A DNA stretch of 64,000 nt from assembly GCA_025210615.1 (NCBI GenBank), contig JAOARJ010000002.1, positions 124,001 through 188,000 on the forward strand. Reading direction: 5' to 3'. The translations under genes and the position numbers were made by a program. The notes beneath the pieces are model-generated. The model saw only the letters and a list, made by a program, of their open reading frames with translations, was not told where the DNA came from and did not search any database. Shown in pieces: positions 42,258 through 53,327 of this stretch. Each line of letters starts with the position of its first letter. Position 1 is the stretch's first letter. Source of the stretch: Candidatus Altimarinota bacterium (GTDB taxonomy: Bacteria > Patescibacteriota > Gracilibacteria > BD1-5 > UBA6164).

Positions 42258-42628
42258 TAATCTGAGTAATAAGCCGGATTCTGTATCTCGGTATCAATCT
42301 ATCCAGGCTTATAGTTACCTATAAGCTCAAGCTCGGTAAGTTTTTATTTAGCGTTTAGAAGACCGTAATCCAAATAAAAACTCCATTCCAATTGCACCCC
42401 ATAAGGTTTACCAAAATAATTTACATTATCTTCATTAGTAGCGTGAACATCTAATGACTTTTCACCTTTCACTGACAAGTCAGTTAGTATAGTCTCTGTG
42501 GCACTAGCTATAGATTAGTCTTAATTTTTATACACTAATCCCGAGGTCGTTATCCTCTATGGTGTCTTCGTGGTGTCCAGACTTTCCTCTCCTAGAATTT
42601 CTAGCAGTAGATACCTTCCCAGATTAAC
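42258..42628 (-). ncRNA. rnpB: RNase P RNA
   Basis: About 370-nt RNA on the minus strand. The conserved P4 5' part GAGAGGAAAGTCTGGACACC is at about 42577-42596, ACGACCTCGGG near 42541-42555, GTGCCACAGAGACT in the specificity domain near 42490, GGGGTGCAATTGG (P15 region) near 42395, and the 3' P4 strand AATCCGGCTTAT at 42269-42280. The ends pair as P1 (TTAATCTG with CAGATTAA). Cleaves the 5' leader of pre-tRNAs. Type A-like; I saw nothing to suggest a missing core helix, though the specificity domain is small. Confidence 0.93.
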
Positions 42629-42634
42629 TTCATT

Positions 42635-42661
42635 ATTATATGGATTTTTCAGAAAATACAA
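42635..42661 (-). promoter_or_regulatory. promoter of rnpB
   Basis: Minus strand TTGTAT (42656-42661), 15 nt, TATAAT (42635-42640); predicts a start about where the RNase P RNA begins. Confidence 0.6.
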
Positions 42662-42741
42662 GAGAAAATATTTCTCAAAATAATTTGCGTAAAAAAATAA
42701 ATAATATATACTAGAAAAAGTTTAAATATTAAATAATAAAT

Positions 42742-43683
42742 ATGACAAAAAATATCGCTGTACTATTTAATGAATGACACAAAGAAATTTTAGATTATAT
42801 AAAATATTATTATAAATTAAAATGAGTTTTTAAAGAAGAAAATTTAAATCTATATACTGTTTTTACTGATGAATATGACTATAAAACTAAAAAATTTAAT
42901 GTCTATAATATTTATGAAAATAGTATTGAATTAATAGAAAATTCTGAAGATATAAATTTTGATTTAATATTGCATAGAAATTCTCATGTAGACTATACAG
43001 TAAAAGATATTGAAGATAATTATAATTTAATGAATCCTACAAAATTTACAATGCTTGCTAGTTCAAAAATAAATTCAGCAAAGTTTTTACAAAAATATTC
43101 ACCAATAACTTATCATTTTAGTAAAATAAGAAATAATAAAGATTTATTAGAAGAATTTAAAACTAGTTCTATTGTTATAAAGCCTGAGGACTGACACTGA
43201 TGAACTTGAGTAGAAAAAATAAAATTGGAAGAATTAAAAAATAACTTTGAAAATATTTATAAAGAAAAAACTAATTATATTGCGCAAGAATTTATAGATA
43301 TGTCAGACTGAATTAAATGACTAGTAAAATGATTCCATGATTTAAGATATATGATTTTCTGAGATACTATAGATTATCCAGTCCTTAGATATCCTAAAAA
43401 ATGAGATTTTAGATCAAATTACTGTTCTTGATGAAAAAAATATTTTTTAAAAAAAGAGCAAGTTCCAGAAGAAATTACAAAAAAAGCTCAAGAAATAGCA
43501 AATGAATTAATAAAAGAATTTTGAATTATATTTGCTAGTATAGATTTAGCTCAAGATAAAGAAAAATGACTTATTTTAGTAGAAATAAATAGTAGTTGTT
43601 GAGTATTAAATATTGATTCAGATTGAGTAGAAAATGTAGATTTACATAAAAGAATTGCAAAATTTGTAAAAGATTTCTCATAA
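42742..43683 (+). CDS. ATP-grasp protein, RimK/glutathione-synthetase-like
   Basis: 313 residues. Pre-ATP-grasp domain (about 1-110), then KFTMLASSKINSAKFL, SSIVIKPEDGHGGTGVEKI (the ATP-binding P-loop-like strand and Gly-rich loop), YIAQEFIDMSDGIKGL, DLRYMIFGDTI, and the metal site LILVEINSSCGVLNIDSDG. The fold is clear; substrate unknown. Ligase of an amino acid or peptide, possibly to a small molecule. No SD. Convergent with the DUF1704 gene, 12 nt apart, with no hairpin seen between them. Confidence 0.85.
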
Positions 43684-43695
43684 AAAGAGGAGTCT

Positions 43696-45237
43696 TTATT
43701 TATCTATTAAATTTAAAATTTTATTTAAACTTTTTTTATTGTTTAATATTTTATTTTTTATTAACTCTCTATATTTTTCACCAGAAGTTATAAACTCAAA
43801 ATTAATAAAATAATACTTTTTTTCTAAATAATTTATAAATTTTTCTATATTAAAATCAGAAAAATTATTTATATTTAAAAAATTATATTTAATAAATTCT
43901 GTTATAAAACAAGGTAAAACTCTTTTTATTTCTTGTTTTTTTGCTATTTTTTTGATTAATTTTAAATCAGAAAATCATACTCTTCATACAAATAAATCTT
44001 CCCAAAAAATTGTTTTTCAAATTTCTTTTTGTAATTTTAAATAACCTCTTGTATAAGAAGTATCCTTGTGTTGAACTCATTTTTCATATAAACTATAATT
44101 TCTTTTTCTTCTATATAAAACTGTTACGTTACACATATTTTTATCATATTTTGATAATTTTCAGCAAAATTCTAAAGCTTCGTTAGTCTCTAATAATTCA
44201 AACGCTAAAATCCTTAAAAATACTTGCCTTACTCCCCTTTTTGTGATTACATCTTGATTAATCGTGTATTCCATTAAAGTCGCTAGTCATTCCTCTAGAG
44301 GTAGTTTATTAGCCCCTTGAATATTTCATAAATTTAAGTGATTAGCATGGAGAGTTAAAATATGTCTTTCAACTTCGTGAACTATTAATTTTGTAAGTTC
44401 TCTAAAAGTGAAAGTTTTATATTTTTCAGATTCTGGAAATTCTAAAAAATTAGGTCAATCATAAATATTTCCTCTATCTGGAGATGTTCTTATATCAAAT
44501 TTATCCTCGATTCAATATATTTTTAAAACTTCTCTAAAAATTTCTAAATATTTTTCTTGAGGGATTTTTTTATTTAAAATTTCTTCTCTTTTTTTATCTT
44601 TTTTTTCTATTTTACAATCTTTTTCACAAATATTTTTTAAATTATAATTAGTATTATAATCGTTATTTATAATATTAATAAAATTTTCAAAATATAATTT
44701 ATCTTCTGTAGAATATTTTTTATAATGTTTCGCTAAAAAATTCACGCATAATTCTATTTCTTCAGGATTATCTTTTATTTGTCATCAAAATAATTGCTCA
44801 TCTATTTTCTTTACTTTATTTAATGCTTTTTGTTTATCTTCTCAGGATAATATTCTTAAATTTTTATAAATTTTTTCTACTTCAAAAACAAGTCAATATT
44901 TCGCCATTAATAGAGTTTTTTTAGTATATTCAAGCGTTCTGATTATAAAATCTAATCTAATATCATCTTTATTTTTTTGTTTAATTTTTTCTTCTTTTAT
45001 ATCTGAGATTAAATTATTTATTTCTTTTATTTTCGAATTTAATTTATCTTTAGTAATCTTAATTATTTCATCTATATTTAAATTATTTTCTCTATTTATT
45101 CACGCAAAATCACAAAATAAAGTCTCATTTAATTTTCATCAAGATAAAGTGTCACTATAAACATAAGTGATTTCTTGAATTGAAATAAGAGCCTTATTTT
45201 CGTATAATTTTTCGATTTTTTTGAAAATTTTTTGCAT
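43696..45237 (-). CDS. DUF1704/MATCAP-like metallopeptidase, copy 2
   Basis: 513 residues. The zinc-peptidase signature is HEVERHILTLHAN (H-E-x3-H) followed, about 15 residues later, by QGANKLPLEEGLATLMEY, the family's EGLA motif. N-terminal 150 residues are helical. Glycines at KYGL and GGK are TGA. Immediately downstream, 64 nt away, of a longer paralogue on the same strand. Families with this motif include the tubulin detyrosinase MATCAP; bacterial members are of unknown substrate. Confidence 0.8.
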
Positions 45238-45301
45238 ATTTTTTATTTTTTACCTAATATTTATATATTTTATAAATTTTTTCTAAAAAATAAAGTTTTT
45301 A

Positions 45302-47146
45302 TTAATTCTCTCTGTTTTTTCTGTTATTATATTTATTTATCGCTCTATTAGAAAAATAATCTAAATTAGCTTCTTCTGTAAAAATTTCATCTTCAATAAT
45401 GTATAAAATATGTCTTACTGCGTCTTTTTGATACCCAGTAAATTCTTGAATTACATTTTTATAATGCTCATCTAAATTTAAAAATGGATATTTTTCTTTT
45501 AAATAATCTAAAAAATTCTCGTAATTATTTTTTTGTTCTCAAATTCAATATCTATCACTTTCTACTAATATAAATTTAATTAATTCAGCTAAAAATACTG
45601 GTAAAAATGCTTTATTTGTTTCTGTTGAGTTTAGTGAAGTTCAAGTTATATTTTTCATATTTTCTAAATCATTAAAACCAGCTTTTCATAGAAATAAAGC
45701 TGCCATATTTTCTGGATTATTTTGATTTTCTTTTACGTATTTTATAGTTTTAAGTAATCATCTAAAATAAACTGTATCTTTATGTTGAGTTCACGGCTCG
45801 TTCATTGGATAATTTCTTTTTAATCTATTTTTTCTAGCTTCTCACCATTTTATTCAATCATATTCTCAAAGTTTATTACAAAATTCAAAAGCGTCATCTA
45901 TATTTAAGACTTCTGCTGCCAAAATTCTTGGAAAATTCGACACTAATTTTATATCCTCAAGTTTTTTTCAAGATAAAACTTCTTCCATAAGTTTTGCGAC
46001 TCATTCTTCAAGAGGGAGTTTATCACCTCATTCTAACATTCAAATATTATCTTTATTTGCTTTAAAAGTTAACAAATGTCTTTCTATTTCGTGAGCGAGA
46101 AGGGATAATACCCATCAAATAGTTTTTTCTTGATATTGCTCTCCTGTATCAAAATCTAATCACGAAAAAGAATCATAAATACTTCATCTTCAACTAGAGG
46201 TAGTTATCTTAAAATCATCATTTAATCAATAAATTTCAAAAGCTAATCTAAAAATCTTTAAATATTGTTTTTGAGAAATTTTTGTATCTAAAATATTTTT
46301 TATTTTATCTTGTTTTTCAGCTTCTTTTATAGATAATTCACTATTATTAGTGTCAGTATTATTATAAATTTCTTCTAAAGAATAATTAAATCAAGTTGAA
46401 ATATTAATTTTATTAATAATGTCTTGAAAATATTCTTTATCTTCTTCTGAAAAATCTCAATAAAAATCAGCAATATATTGAACACAAGCTTGTGTTTCTT
46501 CTGAATTATCTATAATTCTTCATCAAAATAATTCCCCTTCTAAAAACTCTATTTCTTCTAAAATTTTTTCTCTATTTTCTTCATCTAAAATAGTTATTCA
46601 AGATATTTTTTCAGCTTCAAATTCAACTCAAGCAAAAGCTAACAATAAAGTTTTTTTAGTATATTCTAGGCTATTAATATAAAATTCTATTTTTATTTTT
46701 TCTGACTCTTCTAAAATATTTTTATCTATAAAATCTTTTAATTTATCTATAAAATAGTCTATTTGTTTTATTTTATTTAGTAAAGCTTTTTTAGTATCTT
46801 TAATAATTTCTCACAGGGAAACTCTATTATTTTGAGCTGTTTTTTCTATATCGACTTTATTAAATCAAGCAAAATCTATAAACAAAGTTTCATTAATTTT
46901 TCATTTAAATAATTCTTCATAGATATATTCATCTTCTTCTATTTTATTTTTCTTATTATTAGAATTTTCATCTTCACCTTCATCTTTTTTTATTTTAGAA
47001 ATTCTTCTTTTTTCTGTAATAGTAATATCACTGTATCTATAAGTTACTTCTTGAATAGCTTTTAATGATTTATTATCTAAAAAATTCTGAATTTCTTTTT
47101 GTAAGTCTTCAAAATTATTTTTATGTTCTTGTAATTGATTTACCAT
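45302..47146 (-). CDS. DUF1704/MATCAP-like metallopeptidase, copy 1
   Basis: 614 residues. Same layout as its neighbour: an N-terminal helical region with ISKIKKDEGEDENSNNKKNK as an extra acidic-basic insert, then WVLSLLAHEIERHLLTFKAN (H-E-x3-H) and EGGDKLPLEEGVAKLMEEV (EGVA instead of EGLA). Further shared blocks are NEPWTQHKDTVYFRG and the FAGVEFEAEKI helix. About 100 residues longer than copy 2, mostly from the insert and linker. A tandem duplication followed by divergence. Confidence 0.8.
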
Positions 47147-47451
47147 ATTTTTCTTATTTTATTTAATCTACCCTTATTATATCAAATTTTTATTTTTTTG
47201 TAAATTTTTTCTATATAAAATATATTAAAAAATAAATATATTAATTATCAAATTGACAATATTCTAGTATTTAAAAATTTTATTATTATACAATATTTAC
47301 TTATATAAAGTCATTAATAGTATACTCTAAAATATGTATATATAAAAAATAATGATTATACCTTTTTGAAAAACTTTTTATTTTTTTATTTTGACTTTAC
47401 AAAAAAAAATAATATTGTGTTGACATACTTATACCTTAACTTGTATTAAAT
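47147..47451 (+). other. AT-rich intergenic region
   Basis: About 300 nt of very AT-rich DNA between divergent genes. Two TTGAC boxes (47391, 47420) precede the next plus-strand gene; TTGACT with TATTGT at 16 nt is the better promoter candidate. I see no ORF, RNA or clear repeat. Confidence 0.4.
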
Positions 47452-48015
47452 ATGCTTTTAGAAAGTGTGCCTTGAGCTAATCCAAATTCTTATACTTCTA
47501 TATTAGATATTTGTGAATCAAATATAAAAGAAAATTTGCTTCAAGCGATAAAAGAAATGGCAGAACTTCGTAAAAACTGAGAACCTATTTCTGCTTTAAG
47601 AGAAAAAAGAGAAATGTTACGTAAACAAGTAAAATCTTCTTTGTCTGAATGTAAAGTCTGAGATAGAATAGTCTTTGAAGTTCCTGAAAATTTAAAAGTT
47701 GTTGCTAAATTTATTATAACAGAAGCTTTGGCTTCCAGTTATGAATTGGCTTCTTCTATAGTAAGTATTACAACTTATGACTCTAATATAGAATCATCTT
47801 GTGGTGAATACAGAGATGTTGATGTTCAAGAATTATATAAACCTGTAGATGGAAAATGAAATGAAGAAATTTCAAATGTTATTTCAGAAAAATCTTTTCT
47901 TTTAGTAGATGAAACAATATTAGCTAGGGAAAAAAGTGATAAATTAAGAAGTGCTTTTTCTAAAGCTGTAAAAGATATAAGACAGCCAGAAAATTCTCAT
48001 GCTATGGCAGCTTAA
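47452..48015 (+). CDS. unknown cytoplasmic protein
   Basis: 187 residues. Charged N-terminal helix (IKENLLQAIKEMAELRKNGEPISALREKREML), then a strand-rich middle (GDRIVFEVPENLKVVAKFIITEALASSYELASSIVSITTYD) and a helical end. No membrane segment, no known motif. The first residues (MLLESVPGANPNSYTS) lack a signal peptide. A terminator follows at 48033. Function unknown. Confidence 0.65.
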
Positions 48016-48032
48016 TTATATTTATATTATCT

Positions 48033-48062
48033 AACTCTAAATTTTATTTTTTAGAGTTTTTT
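48033..48062 (+). terminator. terminator
   Basis: AACTCTAAA / TTTAGAGTT stem with T-run. Confidence 0.75.
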
Positions 48063-48241
48063 ATTTATAATTTTAAAAATTAGTATTTATATTTTAGAGG
48101 ATTAAATATTTTTAAATATTTTTATTAAAAATAAATTTGCAAAATAAATATTTTTGTATATTATTCTCTCGTATATATTTTCGGTTTATATTTAGATATA
48201 ATTTAAAAATATTTTTTTATAGTAAATTAAATAGTAATAAA

Positions 48242-48625
48242 ATGATGACATATTCATTAAGTAAAGAAAAAATAAATTCAATAGAAAAAATCAAAGAAGA
48301 AGTTATTAATTTAACAAATAAAGATTTGTCAGAAGATAAAATTTTTTATGATAATATTTATTGAGAAAGACAAGTAGATCTATTTGATGATGATTATAAT
48401 ATTGGTTATGAAATAAGTATTCCCAGTATTATTGATTCTATTTATAGTGAAGAAGAATTATGAGATTATATAGATGAAACTATGAAAAAAATAGAAATGG
48501 ATAGCAGAATTAGAGAGGATTTATGAGAAGATAATTATAGAATTATCTGGATTTTTAAAAATCCTAGTGAAACATTATTTAAATTATTAACAGAGTATGA
48601 CTTTGAATATGCTGTAATTAATTAA
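48242..48625 (+). CDS. unknown small acidic protein
   Basis: 127 residues from ATG 48242 (a second ATG follows directly). Very acidic and Ile/Asp/Glu-rich (DLSEDKIFYDNIYGERQVDL, DDDYNIGYEIS, YIDETMKKIEM). An earlier in-frame ATG at 48137 would add 35 hydrophobic residues rich in Phe/Tyr, but its codons run through the promoter-like AT stretch, so I prefer 48242. No known motif. Confidence 0.6.
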
Positions 48626-48708
48626 TTTTTATATTTTTTAAAAAAGTGTAACATTTTTTGAATTTTTGATTATAATAAGCGAGATAATATACAACCTAAT
48701 AAATTTTT

Positions 48709-50238
48709 ATGAAAATAAAAAAAAGATTTCTCGCTCTATATTTTATTGCTTTAGTTGGAATATTTCTATCAATCTGACTTTATATTAATGCATTAAAATA
48801 TAATTCAAACTTTATAAATTTTAGTAAAGATTATTTTAATAATAATATAACTTATGCTCAGCAGTTAGCTAATAATCTAGATAATAATATTTTTTTAGAA
48901 AATATAGATAAAATAAAAAATAATCTAAATAAAGCTAAAAATAAACAAGATTTAAAAGAAATAAATAATAATTTAAACTCCTTAATAATTACACTTTTAC
49001 ATAAAACTTATTCAATTCAAGATTATAAAAATTATTTAACAAATATTTATAATTTAGATAGTAATGAAGATTATATATATAGTTTTGATGATGAAAATTG
49101 AAATTTTGAAAAAGTAAAAAATAATTTTATTTTAGAATTAGAAAAAGCAAAGAATTATAGTGAAATAGAAAAAAGCAAACAAAAATTTGAAGAATATGTT
49201 TTTGATAAAACTTATTCAAAAAATATTATAACAATAAAGTGATTATTAACTGACATTAAAGCTATTTATATAATAGTAGAAAATAATTTAGAAAAAAAAG
49301 ATAGAAAAAAACTAGATAATAATATTGATTATTTAAATAAGCTATTCTCTGATATTAGTTATGTTAAACAATGAACAAAAGTAGATTTTTTTGAAAAAAC
49401 TTTATTAATCAATGAATTTTATAGTAAATACGAAGAAGTATCTTCTCAGTTATATTTCTTAGAAAACTTACAAAAAAATTGAGAAACTCCTGATATGATT
49501 TTAGACAATCAAATTCAAAATATTAAACAGGAATTAGTAACAAACGCTATAAATATAAAAGATGCCGATGATTATTTACAGCAAGTAAATCTTATAGAAT
49601 CTCAGATGATTAATATTTCTAATCCTGATGATTATATAGCCTTAAATAATGCGATTGTTTGACTTAGCGAAGATATAAATTTTTTAAATATAGAAGAACC
49701 TGATGTAAATAATTTTATTAATTATAAAGATGATAATTACTCAGAAGAATTACAAAATAGCAATTTAGAAAGATTAGATTATTTAATAAAAAAACTAAAT
49801 AAGGTTCTCTTAAATTGAGAAAATAAAACAGCTAAAATTTATTTAGAAAAAGCAAATAAAACAAAAAATAATTCAAGTGTAAATAATGTATTTGTACAAG
49901 AAGAGGAAATAAATCTGTTGGAAAACGAAATCTATAATTCATGAGTTTTTGATGATTTGCTATATTGAGAATACGCAAATATTACTGATTTAATTCTCAC
50001 AGAAAAAGCGTTTATGGAGGATAATATAGATAATTTATTAGAAAGAATTAATTCATCAAATATAAATTTAGATAATAAAAATTATTTAATAGAAGAAGTA
50101 AAAAAAATTAAAGAAAAACTTGAAAATATAGATATTAATAATAAAGAAAATGTAGAATATATTTATGAATTATCTGGGGAATTATTTGAAATAGACAATA
50201 AATTTAGTAATATTTTATTTAATAATCATCAAAAATAA
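48709..50238 (+). CDS. membrane-anchored extracytoplasmic coiled-coil protein
   Basis: 509 residues. Basic start and one membrane segment (about 6-26: FLALYFIALVGIFLSIGLYI), then a long Asn/Lys/Asp/Glu-rich helical domain with repeated 'NNLDNNIFLENIDKIKNNLNKAK' type heptads. No catalytic motif. The sigma-factor gene starts immediately after its stop (TAA-ATG) and an anti-sigma-like gene overlaps that. It is thus probably the sensor or cargo of an envelope-stress operon. Function otherwise unknown. Confidence 0.75.
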
Positions 50239-50829
50239 ATGGGAAAAGCTCTAACTTTGGAGGAGCAAAAAATCATTTTAGAGAAAATAAAAATAGATAA
50301 AACTTGTTTTTGAGAAATATATGATGCTTATTTTGATGAAATCTATAGCTATATAGAAAGAAGAGTCGATAATGAAGAAAATGCTTATGATATAGCTGCT
50401 AAAACGTTTTATAATGCCTTAAACACTATTGAAAAATTTAAATTTAAGTGAATAAGTATTTCTTCTCGGCTTTATAAAATAGCATCAAATGAAATGAAAA
50501 AATATTACAGAAAGTCTAGTTTATTTCCTAAAGTTGATTTAACTCCTTTTGAGGATTTTATCGCTGATGAGGTTACTGCTGACACAGATTTAAAAGAAAA
50601 AGAATTTGATAATTTTAATAAAAATAATTATAATCTTTTAAAAAAAGCGTTAGAAAAACTCAAACCAACTCAAAAAGAAACTTTAATTCTTAGATTTTGG
50701 GAGAAAAAAAGTATTAAAGAAATCTCTCAAATAACAGGACAAAGTGAATCTAATACAAAAGTGATTTTACATCGTAGTACAAAAAAATTACAAAAAATTT
50801 TACCAAATAATATGCTTGATTATGACTAA
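50239..50829 (+). CDS. ECF-type sigma factor
   Basis: 196 residues. Region 2 (FGEIYDAYFDEIYSYIERR ... DIAAKTFYNALNTIEKF) and region 4 (ALEKLKPTQKETLILRFWEKKSIKEISQITGQSESNTKVILHRSTKKLQK) are recognisable, with the region-4 helix-turn-helix. No region 1 or 3, so group 4. Starts directly after the stop of the membrane protein. Probably directs polymerase to an envelope-response regulon, with the next gene as its antagonist. Confidence 0.9.
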
Positions 50830-51235
50830 AAATATCGAAAACATATTCAATCAAACAAACTATAAATCAAAAATAGACAAGCAAAAGAAAAATGAAATCA
50901 GACATTTTTTAATGATAGAAGCTGAAAAAATGAATAAAAAATCTAAAAAAATCTGTGTTTTTAAATTTATTTGAGCTACTGGACTTGCTTTTGTTTTTAG
51001 TTTATTTTTGTTGAATATAAATTTAATTATTTGAGATTTTTGATGAAATAAAACCGATATAACAAATAAAGTCAATATAGAAAAAATCGCTTACAAAAAG
51101 TATTTATGAAACAACAAAAGTATTTCTATATTAAATTCTGATAAAATTGAATCTGAAAAATTACTTTATAAAGTGAGGAAAAGTAAACAAAATTTTCAAA
51201 AATTAAATACAATGGCGTTCAATTATCAAAAATAA
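50822..51235 (+). CDS. membrane protein overlapping the sigma gene, probable anti-sigma factor
   Basis: 137 residues; overlaps the sigma gene by 8 nt, typical of translational coupling. Cytoplasmic part about 1-45 (KSKIDKQKKNEIRHFLMIEAEKMNKK), one membrane helix (about 50-72: FKFIGATGLAFVFSLFLLNINLI), then a charged extracytoplasmic tail. That topology and position match anti-sigma factors of ECF systems; no zinc (ZAS) motif HxxxCxxC is visible, so the identity rests on context. Confidence 0.65.
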
Positions 51236-51253
51236 TAATTTTTTAAAAAAGTT

Positions 51254-51281
51254 TTGACAATAAAAAAATATTTTATATATT
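51254..51281 (+). promoter_or_regulatory. promoter of the aro/asp operon
   Basis: TTGACA (51254-51259), 16 nt, TATATT (51276-51281). Predicted transcript starts near 51288, leaving a 200-nt leader before the first structural gene. Confidence 0.65.
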
Positions 51282-51314
51282 AAACAGTAGTTTTTAAAGA
51301 TTAATTTATTTGAA

Positions 51315-51380
51315 ATGAATATTTTGAATATTACATCTCCTGCAGTTAACTTTTATTTTTACTTCTTTACTAAAACATAG
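51315..51380 (+). CDS. aromatic leader peptide of an attenuator
   Basis: A 21-codon frame, ATG 51315 to TAG 51378-51380. Residues 13-18 are Phe-Tyr-Phe-Tyr-Phe-Phe (TTT TAT TTT TAC TTC TTT, 51351-51368), preceded by Asn-Ile-Leu-Asn-Ile-Thr-Ser-Pro-Ala-Val-Asn. Its stop codon overlaps the first strand of the antiterminator (51378-51386). Six consecutive aromatic codons match the logic of phe/tyr leader peptides: when charged Phe/Tyr-tRNA is scarce, the ribosome stalls there. No strong SD is visible. Translation is inferred, not shown. Confidence 0.75.
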   Translation: MNILNITSPAVNFYFYFFTKT

Positions 51381-51460
51381 TAGAGGTGTTTAAATAGGTC
51401 TTAAAAACTAAATCAAAAAACTTAACCAAACTCCCCTACTAAAAAGTACGGGAGTTTTTA
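51378..51460 (+). promoter_or_regulatory. transcription attenuator (antiterminator/terminator)
   Basis: Strand 2: TAGTAGAGG at 51378-51386. Strand 3: CCCCTACTA at 51433-51441, complementary to strand 2 with one mismatch. Terminator: AAACTCCC (51428-51435) with GGGAGTTT (51450-51457), extended by TAC / GTA, followed by a T5 tract. Strand 3 is shared, so the two structures exclude each other. A ribosome stalled on the aromatic codons leaves strand 2 free (read-through); one at the stop codon covers it (termination). This arrangement is the textbook attenuator. Confidence 0.75.
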
Positions 51461-51488
51461 TTTAATTTAATTACATAACTATAAAATT

Positions 51489-52283
51489 ATGCATTTATGA
51501 AAAGAAATTAGATTATCAAGAATAATCAATCCAGTAAGTAAAAAAACTATTATCGTACCTATGGACCATCATTGAACTTGAATTGTTCCAATTAAATGAA
51601 TAGAAGATCCTGCTATTTTATCAGAAAAATTAGTAAACGGTTGAGCTGATGCTATTTTAGCTCATACTTGAACACTTAAACATTGATTTGCGAAAACTTG
51701 TATCTGAAAATGAGCTGGCTCTATATTACATATGTGCGTAACTAGCTGACTAAGCCCAAAGCCAAATAGAAAAATGATAGTTAATACTTTAAAAACAGCA
51801 ATTACTATGTGAGTTGATGCTGTTTCTACTCAATTAAATTTATGAGATGAAAACGAAAATGAAATGATACAAGATTTAGCTCTCCTAGCTAATGAATGTA
51901 ATGAATGGTGAATACCTTTAATCGCTATGGTATATGTTAGGTGACACGATTTAAAAGAGGTTGATTTAGATAATTTAAAGCTGTCAGCTCGTATTGCTAG
52001 TGAACTTTGATGTGATATGGTGAAAATTCCTTACATTTGAAATTCTAAAGAAATGGAAGAGATTGTTAATTCTACTCAAATACCTGTTGTAATAGCTTGA
52101 GGAAGTAAAATGTCAGATATTGAAACTTTAGAAATGATTTCTGGAGCTATGGAGGCTGGATGTTCTTGACTAAGCGTTTGAAGAAATGTTTTTGCTAGAA
52201 AAAATCCTGAAGAATTCTTAAATATCGTTAAAAAAATCGTTCACGAATGATTAAACCTAGAAGAAGCAAAAAAAATGTTATAA
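51489..52283 (+). CDS. 2-amino-3,7-dideoxy-D-threo-hept-6-ulosonate synthase-like (AroA') class I aldolase
   Basis: 264 residues. (beta/alpha)8 aldolase of the archaeal FbaB/AroA' family: IVPMDHHGTGIVPIKGIED, LAHTGTLKHGF, MVYVRGHD, CDMVKIPYIGN (Schiff-base Lys), VVIAGGSKMSD and GLSVGRNVFARKNPEE. Condenses aspartate semialdehyde with a six-carbon ketosugar phosphate to start the archaeal shikimate route, or with DHAP in the GriI/3-amino-4-hydroxybenzoate route. Identity is based on the family plus the following DHQ-synthase-II gene. Preceded by the attenuator. No SD. Many glycines are TGA. Confidence 0.85.
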
Positions 52284-52307
52284 ATATTAAAAATTAATAA
52301 AAATATT

Positions 52308-53306
52308 ATGAAAAAATTATTCTACTTAAAAATAAATAAATTTGATAAAGAAATTATTACAACGGCTATTGAATCTTGAGTTGATGCAATTCTCGCTCCT
52401 GATGAAATAAAAGATAAAATAAAACAATTAGCTATTATAAAAGTTATTTCAAAAAATGGAGATTTAAAAATTTGAAAAGATATTGAGATAAAAAAGATAA
52501 CTAAAAAAGCTGATGAAGATGCGATAGTAAAATTATGATGAAAAATCCCAGTAATAATAGAAAATTTAGACTGGACAATTATTCCTCTTGAAAATCTATT
52601 ATCTAAAACAACAAATATAATTCAATCAGTAAATAATTCAAAAGAAGCTGATTTAGCGTTAGAAACTATGGAAAAGTGAGCTAGTTGAATTTGTCTTGAA
52701 ACTACTGATTTAAATGAAATTAAAAAAACAGCTAAAATAATTTGAAAAAACAGTAGTGTAAAAATGAGCTTACAAGAAGCAGAAATAATAGAAACTAAAC
52801 AAACAACTTTGGCTTCTCGTTGTTGTATAGATACGGCTTCTATGTTAAATCCTGGAGAATGATTATTAGTTTGAGATTGAAGTTCTGGAATGTTTTTAGT
52901 TTATAATGAAAATGTTGAGTCGCCATATTGTGATACTAGACCTTTCAGAGTAAATGCTTGATGAGTTCATGCTTACGTTATGTGCCCTGGTAATAAAACA
53001 AAATATTTATGAGAAGTAAAAAGTGGAGATGAAGTATTAGTAGTAAATCCAAAATGAGAAACTTCTGTAGCTGTTGTTGGCAGAAATAAGATAGAGAAAA
53101 GACCTATGATGCTAGTTAGAGCTAAAGTTTGAGATAAAGAATTTAGCTTAATAATGCAAAATGCTGAAACAATAAGACTTACTGATATAAAATGAAATCC
53201 TATCTCGGTTACTAAATTAAAACCAGGAGATAAAGTTCTCGCTCACGTTGAAAATCAGGCTAGACATTTCTGAGTAAAAATAGAAGAAACTATAGAAGAG
53301 CAATAA
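52308..53306 (+). CDS. 3-dehydroquinate synthase II-like (AroB')
   Basis: 332 residues. Family landmarks: GVDAILAPDE near the start; LEKGASGICLETTD; the conserved [83 protein letters not shown]; and the C-terminal GVKIEETI. In archaea this NAD-dependent enzyme turns the AroA' product into 3-dehydroquinate; its homologue GriH makes 3-amino-4-hydroxybenzoate. 24 nt after aroA', 21 nt before aspartokinase. Confidence 0.88.
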
Positions 53307-53327
53307 TTTAAATTTAATAAATCTATT

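Noticed and set aside
42258-42628. tmRNA or other RNA instead of RNase P RNA
   Set aside because: GAGGAAAGTC and the 3' AATCCGGCTTAT strands and the P1 pairing are specific to RNase P RNA.
48137-48241. Upstream extension of the 48242 gene
   Set aside because: Would code for hydrophobic residues across AT-rich intergenic DNA with no start signals.
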